Positions 45,209 through 53,491 of a stretch of 64,000 bases of DNA are shown here, one piece after another. How positions within the stretch are numbered: the stretch's first letter is position 1; every line of letters begins with the position of its first letter. Under the pieces are notes generated by a model that was given only the letters and a program-made list of their open reading frames with translations, did not search any database and had not been told where the DNA came from. Location: assembly GCA_000955875.1 (NCBI GenBank), contig JYOE01000021.1, positions 124,001 through 188,000 on the forward strand, given 5' to 3'. Source of the stretch: Terrabacter sp. 28. GTDB taxonomy: Bacteria; Actinomycetota; Actinomycetes; Actinomycetales; Dermatophilaceae. The translations under genes and the position numbers were made by a program.

Positions 45209-48200
45209 TCAGACCTCTTCGACGCTGGACGGCTCGCGCCGGCTCAGGTCGATGCCGAGCTCCTCCGCCGCGCGGAAGACCTCCTCGTCGGACTCCTTCA
45301 TCTCGATCGTCGTGCCGTCGGAGCTCAGGACCTCGACGTTGAGACACAGCGACTGCATCTCCTTGAGGAGGACCTTGAACGACTCCGGGATGCCCGAGTC
45401 GGGGATGTTCTCGCCCTTGACGATCGCCTCGTAGACCTTCACGCGGCCGGGGACGTCGTCGGACTTGATCGTCAGCAGCTCCTGGAGCGTGTAGGCGGCG
45501 CCGTACGCCTCGAGGGCCCAGACCTCCATCTCACCGAAGCGCTGGCCACCGAACTGGGCCTTACCGCCGAGCGGCTGCTGGGTGATCATCGAGTAGGGGC
45601 CCGTCGAGCGAGCGTGGATCTTGTCGTCGACGAGGTGGTGCAGCTTGAGGATGTACATGTAGCCGACCGCGACGGGCTCGGGGAACGGCTCGCCGGAGCG
45701 GCCGTCGAAGAGGCGCGTCTTGCCCGACGCGTCGATGAGGCGGACCCCGTCGCGCGTCTTGAGCGTCGAGTCGAGCAGACCGGTGACGACGTCCTCGGAC
45801 GCACCGTCGAAGACCGGCGTCGCCACGCGCGTGCCCGCGGGGGCCTCGTGCGCGTCGGGCGCGATCTCCTTGGCCCACTCCGGGCTGCCCTCGATCTTCC
45901 AGCCGCGCGAGGCGGCCCAGCCGAGGTGCAGCTCGAGGATCTGGCCGAGGTTCATACGACGCGGCACACCGTGCGGGTTGAGCACGACGTCGACCGGCGT
46001 GCCGTCCTCGAGGAACGGCATGTCCTCGACCGGGAGGATCTTCGAGATGACGCCCTTGTTGCCGTGGCGGCCGGCGAGCTTGTCACCGTCGGTGATCTTG
46101 CGCTTGTTGGCCACGTAGACGCGGACGAGCTGGTTGACGCCGGGCGGCAGGTCGTCGCCCATGTCGGCGCGGAACTCCTTGACGCCGATGACCGTGCCGG
46201 TCTCGCCGTGGGGCACCTTGAGGCTCGTGTCGCGGACCTCGCGCGCCTTCTCACCGAAGATGGCGCGCAGCAGGCGCTCCTCCGGGGTCAGCTCGGTCTC
46301 ACCCTTGGGCGTGACCTTGCCGACGAGCAGGTCGCCGTCGCGCACCTCGGCGCCGACGCGGATGATGCCGCGCTCGTCGAGGTCGGCGAGGACCTCCTCG
46401 GAGACGTTCGGGATGTCCCGGGTGATCTCCTCGGGGCCGAGCTTCGTGTCGCGGGCGTCGACCTCGTGCTCCTCGATGTGGATCGAGGAGAGGACGTCGT
46501 CCTGGACGAGACGCTGGCTGAGGATGATCGCGTCCTCGTAGTTGTGGCCCTCCCACGACATGAACGCCACGAGCAGGTTGCGCCCGAGCGCCATCTCGCC
46601 ACCGTCGGTCGCGGGACCGTCGGCGATGACGCCGCCGGCCTCGAGACGGTCGCCCTCGTTGACGACGACGACCTGGTTGTAGCTCGTGCCCTGGTTGGAG
46701 CGCGCGAACTTGGCGATGCGGTAGGTCTGGTAGGTGCCGTCGTCGTTGGCGACGGTGACCAGGTCAGCCGACACCTCCTGCACGACACCGGCCTTCTCGG
46801 CGCGGACGACGTCGCCCGAGTCGAGGGCGGCGCGGAACTCCATGCCGGTGCCGACGATCGGCGCCTCGCTCTTGACGAGCGGGACGGCCTGACGCTGCAT
46901 GTTGGCGCCCATGAGGGCACGGTTGGCGTCGTCGTGCTCGAGGAACGGGATCATCGCGGTCGCGGCCGACACCATCTGGCGCGGCGAGACGTCCATGTAG
47001 TCGACCTCGTCGCCGGGGACGAGCTCGACCTCTCCACCCTTGGTGCGCACGAGCACGCGGTCCTCGGTGAAGTTGTTCTGCTTGTCGAGCGGCGCGTTGG
47101 CCTGGGCGACGACGAAGCGGTCCTCCTCGTCGGCCGACAGGTAGTCGACGTCGTCGGTGACGTGGCCGTCGACGACCTTGCGGTACGGCGTCTCGATGAA
47201 GCCGAACGCGTTGATGCGACCGTAGGACGCGAGCGAGCCGATGAGGCCGATGTTCGGGCCTTCCGGCGTCTCGATCGGGCACATGCGGCCGTAGTGCGAC
47301 GGGTGGACGTCACGGACCTCCATCTGGGCGCGGTCACGGGAGATACCACCCGGGCCGAGCGCGGACAGGCGACGCTTGTGCGTCAGACCCGCGAGCGGGT
47401 TGTTCTGGTCCATGAACTGCGAGAGCTGCGAGGTGCCGAAGAACTCCTTGATCGACGCCACCACGGGGCGGATGTTGATCAGGGTCTGCGGGGTGATCGC
47501 CTCGACGTCCTGCGTGGTCATGCGCTCGCGGACGACGCGCTCCATGCGGGACAGGCCGGTGCGGACCTGGTTCTGGATGAGCTCGCCGACGGAGCGCAGG
47601 CGACGGTTGCCGAAGTGGTCGATGTCGTCGACCTCGACGCGGACGTCGATCTCCTCGCCGTTCTTGACGCCCTTCATCGAGTCCTGGCCGTCGTGCAGCG
47701 TGACGATGAACTTGATCGTCTTGACGATGTCGTCGATCGACAGCGTCGAGTCGTTGATCGAGCCGTCGAGGCCGAGCTTCTTGTTGACCTTGTAGCGACC
47801 GACCTTGGCGAGGTCGTAGCGCTTGCCGTTGAAGTAGAGGTTGTCGAGCAGCGTCTGCGCGGCCTCCTTCGTCGGCGGCTCGCCCGGGCGCAGCTTGCGG
47901 TAGATGTCGAGCAGCGCGTCGTCCTGGCCCTGGGTGTGGTCCTTCTCCAGGGTGAGGCGCATCGACTCGAACTCGCCGAACTCCTCGAGGATCTGCGCCT
48001 CGGTCCAGCCGAGGGCCTTGAGCAGCACCGTGACGGACTGCTTGCGCTTGCGGTCGACGCGGACGCCGACCATGTCGCGCTTGTCGATCTCGAACTCGAG
48101 CCAGGCACCACGGCTCGGGATGATCTTCGCCGTGTAGATGTCCTTGTCGGACGTCTTGTCGGGGGTGCGCTCGAAGTAGACGCCCGGGCTGCGGACGAGC

Positions 48201-48691
48201 TGCGAGACGACGACACGCTCGGTGCCGTTGATGATGAAGGTGCCGCGCTCGGTCATGAGCGGGAAGTCACCCATGAACACCGTCTGGCTCTTGATCTCGC
48301 CCGTCTGGGCGTTCATGAACTCGGCGGTGACGAAGAGGGGTGCGTCGTACGTCTGGTCGCGCTCCTTGCACGACTCGATCGTCTTGCGGGTCTCCTCGAA
48401 GCGGTGGTCGCGGAACGACAGCGACATCGAGCCGCTGAAGTCCTCGATCGGGGAGATCTCCTCGAAGATCTCCTCGAGCCCGGACCGGTCCGGGACGTCG
48501 GTGCGCCCCTCGGCCTTGGCCGCGGCGACGCGAGCCTGCCAGCGCTCGTTGCCGAGCAGCCAGTCGAAGCTCTCCGTCTGAAGCGCCAGGAGGTCGGGGA
48601 CCTCGAGTGGTTCGCGAATCTTCGCGAAGGACAGACGCCCCGAAGGGGTCTGTGCGGTGGACATGTTCGTCGCAGTACGCGAGGCAGCCAA
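45209..48691 (-). CDS. rpoB: DNA-directed RNA polymerase subunit beta
   Basis: 1160 residues if started at the TTG at 48691. That start follows AAGGA by 6 nt and gives LAASRTATNMSTAQTPSGRL, matching the MAASR-type N-terminus of other actinobacterial RpoB; an ATG at 48664 is the alternative. The rifampicin pocket is unmutated (GTSQLSQFMDQNNPLAGLTH, then KRRLSALGPGG). HPSHYGRMCPIETPEGPNIG and LAGRHGNKGVISKILPVEDM are the fork and switch regions. It ends ELGIDLSRREPSSVEEV. It lies upstream of rpoC in one operon. Confidence 0.97.
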   Translation of the reverse strand: MAASRTATNMSTAQTPSGRLSFAKIREPLEVPDLLALQTESFDWLLGNERWQARVAAAKAEGRTDVPDRSGLEEIFEEISPIEDFSGSMSLSFRDHRFEETRKTIESCKERDQTYDAPLFVTAEFMNAQTGEIKSQTVFMGDFPLMTERGTFIINGTERVVVSQLVRSPGVYFERTPDKTSDKDIYTAKIIPSRGAWLEFEIDKRDMVGVRVDRKRKQSVTVLLKALGWTEAQILEEFGEFESMRLTLEKDHTQGQDDALLDIYRKLRPGEPPTKEAAQTLLDNLYFNGKRYDLAKVGRYKVNKKLGLDGSINDSTLSIDDIVKTIKFIVTLHDGQDSMKGVKNGEEIDVRVEVDDIDHFGNRRLRSVGELIQNQVRTGLSRMERVVRERMTTQDVEAITPQTLINIRPVVASIKEFFGTSQLSQFMDQNNPLAGLTHKRRLSALGPGGISRDRAQMEVRDVHPSHYGRMCPIETPEGPNIGLIGSLASYGRINAFGFIETPYRKVVDGHVTDDVDYLSADEEDRFVVAQANAPLDKQNNFTEDRVLVRTKGGEVELVPGDEVDYMDVSPRQMVSAATAMIPFLEHDDANRALMGANMQRQAVPLVKSEAPIVGTGMEFRAALDSGDVVRAEKAGVVQEVSADLVTVANDDGTYQTYRIAKFARSNQGTSYNQVVVVNEGDRLEAGGVIADGPATDGGEMALGRNLLVAFMSWEGHNYEDAIILSQRLVQDDVLSSIHIEEHEVDARDTKLGPEEITRDIPNVSEEVLADLDERGIIRVGAEVRDGDLLVGKVTPKGETELTPEERLLRAIFGEKAREVRDTSLKVPHGETGTVIGVKEFRADMGDDLPPGVNQLVRVYVANKRKITDGDKLAGRHGNKGVISKILPVEDMPFLEDGTPVDVVLNPHGVPRRMNLGQILELHLGWAASRGWKIEGSPEWAKEIAPDAHEAPAGTRVATPVFDGASEDVVTGLLDSTLKTRDGVRLIDASGKTRLFDGRSGEPFPEPVAVGYMYILKLHHLVDDKIHARSTGPYSMITQQPLGGKAQFGGQRFGEMEVWALEAYGAAYTLQELLTIKSDDVPGRVKVYEAIVKGENIPDSGIPESFKVLLKEMQSLCLNVEVLSSDGTTIEMKESDEEVFRAAEELGIDLSRREPSSVEEV

Positions 48692-48843
48692 GGAGGGTCC
48701 TTCCACGGGCCTTTTTCGAATCTTCAGATCCGCGTTGCCGCATGGCTCCGCTCGCGGGTCCGATGGTCGGGCCGGATGCCGTGTGGCATGGTGAATGGCC
48801 TGACCGAGGTCGCGAAAGGTGGGCATGGGCAGCGCAAAGGCTT
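48692..48843 (-). promoter_or_regulatory. rpoB leader
   Basis: About 145 nt of untranslated RNA between the predicted rpoB promoter and the TTG start. It is open in frame with rpoB up to 48826, but that part does not resemble RpoB. No strong hairpin is evident apart from GC-rich stretches. Confidence 0.4.
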
Positions 48844-48872
48844 AGCCTACCGTCGAAGGGCAGGAGTGTCCA
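48844..48872 (-). promoter_or_regulatory. Promoter of rpoBC
   Basis: Minus-strand -35 TGGACA (48872-48867; 5 of 6 to TTGACA), exactly 17 nt, and -10 TAGGCT (48849-48844). Confidence 0.65.
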
Positions 48873-49028
48873 GCCGGGTCAAGAGGCGGAGATCGTCGGC
48901 CGAGGTACGGTCCGGTCTCGAACGACCGGACGCCCTCGGCGTGACCTGCCACGCCTCCCGGACCGGGAGCTCGCGATGCGAACGCGACGAATATGGCCCG
49001 GCGAGGCCCTGACGTCAAGACCCTCCCA

Positions 49029-49094
49029 CGTCGTAGGCGCGTCGAACCGACGTCGGAGGCGCCTCGGAGCCGCCTCGGAGGCGTGTCGGAGGCG
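49029..49094. repeat. Six tandem 11-bp imperfect repeats
   Basis: Six consecutive 11-mers of consensus CGTCGGAGGCG: CGTCGTAGGCG, CGTCGAACCGA, CGTCGGAGGCG, CCTCGGAGCCG, CCTCGGAGGCG, TGTCGGAGGCG. They lie between the divergent rpoB promoter and the DUF4282 gene, outside any supported gene. The period is close to one DNA turn, so the units would present the same helix face. Confidence 0.7.
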
Positions 49095-49179
49095 CGTCGC
49101 GGCCCCTGCTGCAGCACGGTCGGCACCTAGCATGGGCGGGGCAGCCAGTTCCGTAGACGCCACCTCCGAGAGGGAAGCC

Positions 49180-49731
49180 TTGTCCGACCAGAACCCGCCC
49201 GAGCAGCCGTCCTTCAACCGCCCCGCCGGCGACCCGACCACCCCGCTGCCGTCCGGCCAGCCCGGCCAGCCCAGCCAGCCCGAGACGTCCCCAACCGGCA
49301 GCGGCAGCACCCCGCCGCCCCCTCCCCCGCCGTCCGACTACTCGAGCGCCCCGACCGACTACTCGACCGGCCCGACCGGCCAGACCGGCCTGTCCGGCCC
49401 GTCCGGGCCCTCCGGGATGTCGAGCCTGCCCAACCCGGCCCGCGAGGGCGCCGGGTTCTTCAGCGCCCTGTTCGACTTCAGCTTCACCAACTTCGTGACG
49501 CCGATCCTCGTGCGGTTCGTCTACCTGCTCGCGACCGTGGCGCTCGTGGCCACCTGGCTGGTGCTGCTCTTCGCGAGCTTCCTGCGCGGCTTCGGCAGCG
49601 GCCTGTCGGTGCTCGTCCTCGGACCGATCTTCCTGGTCATCTACCTCGCGGTGATCCGCATGACGCTCGAGTTCTACCTGTCGGTCGTGCGCATGAGCGA
49701 GGACATCCACAAGCGCCTCCCCCAGGCCTGA
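49180..49731 (+). CDS. DUF4282 domain membrane protein
   Basis: 183 residues from the TTG at 49180 (GAGAGGGAAGCC before it). An ATG at 49132 would add 16 residues but lies inside a TAGCAT -10-like sequence. Residues 1-90 are Pro/Ser/Thr/Gly-rich and disordered (runs of Pro, TGPTGQTGLSGPSGPSG). The domain starts AGFFSALFDFSFTNFVTPIL, with two membrane helices (about 108-130 and 140-160; VLVLGPIFLVIYLAVIRMTL) and ends LSVVRMSEDIHKRLPQA. DUF4282 proteins have no known function. It is convergent with aguA. Confidence 0.75.
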   Translation: MSDQNPPEQPSFNRPAGDPTTPLPSGQPGQPSQPETSPTGSGSTPPPPPPPSDYSSAPTDYSTGPTGQTGLSGPSGPSGMSSLPNPAREGAGFFSALFDFSFTNFVTPILVRFVYLLATVALVATWLVLLFASFLRGFGSGLSVLVLGPIFLVIYLAVIRMTLEFYLSVVRMSEDIHKRLPQA

Positions 49732-49736
49732 GCGTC

Positions 49737-49811
49737 CGTCGAGTGCTCACTTCCGGGCCCTCCCGGGGTACGTCGCCTCGGGCAGGGACGTCCGGAAGTG
49801 AGCACTCGACG
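49737..49811. terminator. Bidirectional terminator with 20-bp perfect arms
   Basis: Arms CGTCGAGTGCTCACTTCCGG / CCGGAAGTGAGCACTCGACG are perfect over 20 bp. They enclose a 35-nt interior that itself has GC-rich pairing. It fills the space between the convergent DUF4282 and aguA stop codons (5 nt and 0 nt away). Confidence 0.75.
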
Positions 49812-50918
49812 TCAGAGTGACGGCTGCTGCTGGGTGATGCAGTGGATGCCGCCGCCGCGGTCGAAGAGCGGGCGGGCGTCGACACCGACGACCCGCCGGC
49901 CCGGGTAGGCCTCGGCGAGCACCGCCAGCGACGCCTCGTCCTGCGGGTCGCCGAACGTGCACGCGATGACGCCGTCGTTGACGACGAGGTGGTTGAGGTA
50001 GCTCCAGTCCACGGGCCCCTCGTCGTCGGCGAGGGTGCGCGGCGCCGGCACCCCGACCACCTCGAAGCGCTCGCCCCGGGCGTCTCGGGCGTCCTCGAGC
50101 AGGGCCCGCAGCTCGCGCGAGACGGCGTGGTCGGGGTGAGTCTCGTCCTGCTGCTCGTGGAGCAGGACGACGCCCGGGCTCGGGATCGCCGCGACGATGT
50201 CGACGTGGCCGCGGGTGCCGAACTCGTCGTAGTCGCGGGTCAGGCCGCGCGGCAGCCAGATGCAGGCCGTGGCGCCGATGGTGCGGGCGAGCTCGGCCTC
50301 GACGTCGGCGCGGGTCAGGCCGGGGTTGCGGCCCGGGTCGAGCTGCACGGTCTCGGTGAGCAGCACGGTGCCGAGACCGTCGACGTGGATGCCGCCGCCC
50401 TCGTTGACCAGGGTCGAGCCGACCACCTCGGCGCCGCTCAGGCCGGCGACGAACGAGCCGACGCGCGCGTCGTGCTCCCAGCGGGCCCAGGACTGCGCAC
50501 CCCAGCCGTTGAACACCCAGTCGACCGCCCCGAGCCGGGAACCGTCGGCCGAACGCACGAAGGTGGGGCCGATGTCGCGCATCCACGCGTCGTCGAGCTC
50601 GGCCGGGACCAGCTCGACGTCGGGGTTCAGGTGCTCGCGCGCCACGGCGAGGTCGTCGGGCACGACGACCATGCGCACCGGCTCGAACTCGGCGACGGCG
50701 TTGGCGACGGCGGCCCACGTGCGCCGCGCCTTCGTCGCCTCTTCCGCCGTGTCACCGAGCGTGTAGCCCTGGCTCGGCCACGCCATCCACGTGCAGTCGT
50801 GGGGGGCGGTCTCGGAGGGCATGCGCCAGCCCGGCGCCGTGGCGCCTGCCACCTCGCCTGACACCGACCCCGACACCGGTGCCGACCCCGACGCCGAGGC
50901 CTCGACGGCGTCGGTCAC
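49812..50918 (-). CDS. aguA: Agmatine deiminase
   Basis: 368 residues. It hydrolyses agmatine to N-carbamoylputrescine and ammonia. The guanidino-group enzyme fold is clear: HDCTWMAWPSQ, ELDDAWMRDIGPTFV, NEGGGIHVDGLGTVLLTETV, RDYDEFGTRGHVDIVAAI, and the catalytic Cys in LFDRGGGIHCITQQQP near the C-terminus. The first ~27 residues are a Ser/Gly/Ala-rich extension and the true start could be later. It overlaps aguB by 4 nt (ATGA-type). Confidence 0.93.
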   Translation of the reverse strand: MTDAVEASASGSAPVSGSVSGEVAGATAPGWRMPSETAPHDCTWMAWPSQGYTLGDTAEEATKARRTWAAVANAVAEFEPVRMVVVPDDLAVAREHLNPDVELVPAELDDAWMRDIGPTFVRSADGSRLGAVDWVFNGWGAQSWARWEHDARVGSFVAGLSGAEVVGSTLVNEGGGIHVDGLGTVLLTETVQLDPGRNPGLTRADVEAELARTIGATACIWLPRGLTRDYDEFGTRGHVDIVAAIPSPGVVLLHEQQDETHPDHAVSRELRALLEDARDARGERFEVVGVPAPRTLADDEGPVDWSYLNHLVVNDGVIACTFGDPQDEASLAVLAEAYPGRRVVGVDARPLFDRGGGIHCITQQQPSL

Positions 50919-51877
50919 CGGGCCACCTCGCGACGGTGCTCGGCGCGCACGGGGGCGGTCAGGGCGGCATACGAGTCGGGTCGGCGGGTCTCGAGGAACG
51001 GGAAGAGCTCGAGCCAGTCACGACGCTGGGCGAGGTCGAGGTCGGCGACCAGCACTGCCGCCTCGTCGCGCGGGGCCTGCACGAGGATGCGGCCGTACGG
51101 GTCGGAGATGAACGAGCTGCCGTAGAAGGTGATGAGGCCTTCGGTGCCGAAGCGGTTGGGGACGACCATGAAGAGGCCGTTCGCGATGCCGTTGCCGACG
51201 ATGACCTGCTGCCACAGCGGCTGCGTGTCGAACTCGGGGTGGTCGGGCTCGGACCCGATGGCCGTCGGGTAGCAGAGCACCTCGGCGCCGCCGAGGGAGT
51301 AGAGCCGTGCGACCTCGGGGAACCACTCGTCCCAACACGTCGGCAGGCCGAGTCGCACCGACGGGTCCTGCAGGGACACAACGGGATACGCGTCCTCGGG
51401 GGGACCGGGGCGGAAGTACTTGTCCTCGTAGTAGCCGGCCGTCACCGGGATGTGCGTCTTGCGGGTGCGGGCGACCAGCTCGCCGCTCGGGGCGACGACC
51501 ACGGCGGTGTTGAAACCGAGCCCGTCACCGGCGTCGGCCCGCTCGTACAGGGAGGCGTGGACGTGGACGCCGAAGTCGCGGGCCGCGTCGCGCGCGAAGG
51601 TGACGGTGGGCCCCGACTCGAGGTCCTCGGCGATGGCGGAGGGTGTGCCCTCGGGCAGGGTGTCGGCCGGGTAGCGCGACAGGGTCAGCTCGGGCAGGAA
51701 GACGATGGTGGCGCCCGCTTGGGCGGCGGCGCGGATGCCGTCGCGCAGGGTCGCGACGAGCGCTCCGGGGTCGTCGACCCACTCGTGCTGGACGACGCCC
51801 ACCCGCACGGGGGCGGCCTCCGGCTGGTCGACGCGGGCAAGGGACACAGGGACGCCATCGGCCTGGATCAGCTTCAC
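50915..51877 (-). CDS. aguB: N-carbamoylputrescine amidase (nitrilase superfamily)
   Basis: 320 residues. The Glu-Lys-Cys triad is visible in IVFLPELTLSRYP (Glu), VARTRKTHIPVTAGYYEDKY (Lys) and LGLPTCWDEWFPEVARLYS (Cys). Pairing with aguA supports conversion of N-carbamoylputrescine to putrescine + CO2 + NH3. The GTG start at 51877 (VKLIQADGVPVSLARV) is only 7 nt after a CATACT -10-like box, so the mRNA may be leaderless; homology proper begins about residue 24 (VRVGVVQHEW). Confidence 0.88.
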   Translation of the reverse strand: MKLIQADGVPVSLARVDQPEAAPVRVGVVQHEWVDDPGALVATLRDGIRAAAQAGATIVFLPELTLSRYPADTLPEGTPSAIAEDLESGPTVTFARDAARDFGVHVHASLYERADAGDGLGFNTAVVVAPSGELVARTRKTHIPVTAGYYEDKYFRPGPPEDAYPVVSLQDPSVRLGLPTCWDEWFPEVARLYSLGGAEVLCYPTAIGSEPDHPEFDTQPLWQQVIVGNGIANGLFMVVPNRFGTEGLITFYGSSFISDPYGRILVQAPRDEAAVLVADLDLAQRRDWLELFPFLETRRPDSYAALTAPVRAEHRREVAR

Positions 51878-51892
51878 AGCAGGCAGTATGCC
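51878..51892 (-). promoter_or_regulatory. Candidate leaderless promoter -10 before aguB
   Basis: On the minus strand GGCATACT (51892-51885) is followed by GCCTGCT and the GTG at 51877. It mirrors the box at 10653 and leaves no room for a Shine-Dalgarno site. Confidence 0.45.
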
Positions 51893-52013
51893 GCAGCGCC
51901 GGGAGTCGTTCCGACCCGCGCCGAGGTGGCGCCTCGGTCCCGGACGTCGGGGTCGACGCCCGGGACCTTCCCCCAGGTTCCCCCCTGGTCGGGAGCCGGC
52001 CTGGAGCTGCCGG

Positions 52014-52814
52014 TCAGAACGCGGAGAGCTCGCTCACGAGCCAGCGGTCGCCGACCTTCCGCATCGTGGCGATGACCCGGTTCTGGTCGATCGCCGGGGC
52101 CTGCTGCGCCTTGGTGGTCGTGGCCTGGTTGACGAAGGCCATGACGCGCACCGTGGTGCCCTCGCCGCCGTCGCCCGTGGTGTCCATGACGCCGGCCTCG
52201 TAGACCTTGGCCTGCACGGTCGCCTCGTTCCTGACGGCCATGGGCTTGATGTCGCTGGCGGCGACCTTGGTGAACTGGTCCTTGAACGGTGCCGTCAGCT
52301 GCGGGGACACCTCGCCGACGTGCTTGTCGAACGTGGAGCCGCTGTAGCTGAGCAGGCTCTCGAGGGTGGTGCGGGCCGAGCTGACCGCTGCCGTGCGGTC
52401 GCCGTCGGACACGGTCGGCCGCAGGCCGTAGACCAGTGCGGTGACGAGCAGGGCGAGAGCCACTGCGGCGCCGATGGCAGACGCCCACAGCGAGCCGCGA
52501 CGGGTGCGCCGGTCGGCAGGGTCGGCGATCGCGTCAGGGTCGGCGTTCGCGTCAGGGTCGACCGTGGCGTGACCCGACGCGTCGTCGGTCTCGACGAGGT
52601 CGGCGCCAAGGGCGACCTCGGCGTCGCGCGCGACGTCGGTGTCGGCCTCAGCGGTGTCGGCCTCGAGATCGGTGTCGGGCTCGAGGTCGGTGGGTCGGTC
52701 GAGCACGAGGGTGCCGGTCGCGGTGTCGCGGCCGCGCCGTCGGGCACCGGCGACACGACGACGCGAGCCTGCAACTGTTGCGGCAGGGCGTCGGGGGTCA
52801 GCTGACGAAGTCAA
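52014..52814 (-). CDS. Mce-associated membrane protein (second)
   Basis: 266 residues with a TTG start at 52814, overlapping the previous gene by 17 nt. Residues 1-105 are a disordered Asp/Ala/Thr-rich cytoplasmic segment with repeated DPDANADPDA-type acidic units. One membrane helix (SLWASAIGAAVALALLVTALV, about 108-128) leads to an external domain with TLESLLSYSGSTFDKHVGEV and GDRWLVSELSAF, typical of Mas proteins that stabilise Mce complexes. It is the last gene of the operon. Confidence 0.8.
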   Translation of the reverse strand: MTSSADPRRPAATVAGSRRRVAGARRRGRDTATGTLVLDRPTDLEPDTDLEADTAEADTDVARDAEVALGADLVETDDASGHATVDPDANADPDAIADPADRRTRRGSLWASAIGAAVALALLVTALVYGLRPTVSDGDRTAAVSSARTTLESLLSYSGSTFDKHVGEVSPQLTAPFKDQFTKVAASDIKPMAVRNEATVQAKVYEAGVMDTTGDGGEGTTVRVMAFVNQATTTKAQQAPAIDQNRVIATMRKVGDRWLVSELSAF

Positions 52815-53466
52815 GGGAGCTCACCTTCCACGAGTCGCCGACCTTCACGAGGTCGAGGCGGAGCCGGTAGGTCTTCTTCTCGGCCTTGGGGGTCGAGGCG
52901 TTGGTCGTGGGCGCGACCACGCCGACGATGACCTTGGCCGAGTCGGCGTCGCCCGAGACGAGCGAGGCCTCGGCCCGCTCGACGGTCGAGACGGTCTTGT
53001 TGGCCGTGACGACCGGCTTCAGCTGGGCCAGCGTCGCGCTGTACTCCTTCTGGAACGAGCCCGTGGAGTCGGCGAGGACACGCTTGGTGTCGGCGTCGAA
53101 CGTCGAGGCGTTCATCGTCACGAAGTTGACCGCGATCTGGCGGCCCGCCGCGAGCGCCGTGTCGCGGGCGTCCGCGGCGCGCTGGGCCTGCCAGGCCGAG
53201 CGGCCGAGCGTCGCCGCCACGGCCACCGCCGCGAGAAGCAGCACCGCCGCGAGTGCCCAGAGCAGTCGTGGGGTGGGTCGCCACGTGCGGACACCCCTGA
53301 GGCCCGCACGTGGCGCGTCGTCGTGGCCGGGAGCGGCAGTGCCGCGCTCGTCCACGGTGTCGCTGGAGCCGCGGGTGTCGCCGGCAGCCGGGCCGTCGGG
53401 TTGGGGTGACCGGTTGGGGAGCTCGGTCTCCGCAGGGGAGGTCGAGCGGGTGGGGGCCATCGTCAT
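52798..53466 (-). CDS. Mce-associated membrane protein (first)
   Basis: About 222 residues from the ATG at 53466, after GGAAGG; a GTG at 53487 is possible. A disordered N-terminus (residues 1-60) precedes a membrane helix (LLWALAAVLLLAAVAVAAT). The outer domain has VNFVTMNASTFDADTKRVLA and ends LVKVGDSWKVSSLDFVS, the NTF2-like Mas pattern. It starts after mceF with a short gap and overlaps the second Mas gene, with which it forms a paralogous pair. Confidence 0.8.
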   Translation of the reverse strand: MTMAPTRSTSPAETELPNRSPQPDGPAAGDTRGSSDTVDERGTAAPGHDDAPRAGLRGVRTWRPTPRLLWALAAVLLLAAVAVAATLGRSAWQAQRAADARDTALAAGRQIAVNFVTMNASTFDADTKRVLADSTGSFQKEYSATLAQLKPVVTANKTVSTVERAEASLVSGDADSAKVIVGVVAPTTNASTPKAEKKTYRLRLDLVKVGDSWKVSSLDFVS

Positions 53467-53491
53467 CGAGGGGATTCCTTCCGTCACCGGC

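Noticed and set aside
45128..49012. Open frame of about 1294 codons antisense to rpoB
   Set aside because: Same codon-bias shadow; the product is low-complexity Asp/Val/Leu/Arg and the frame ends outside any regulatory signal.
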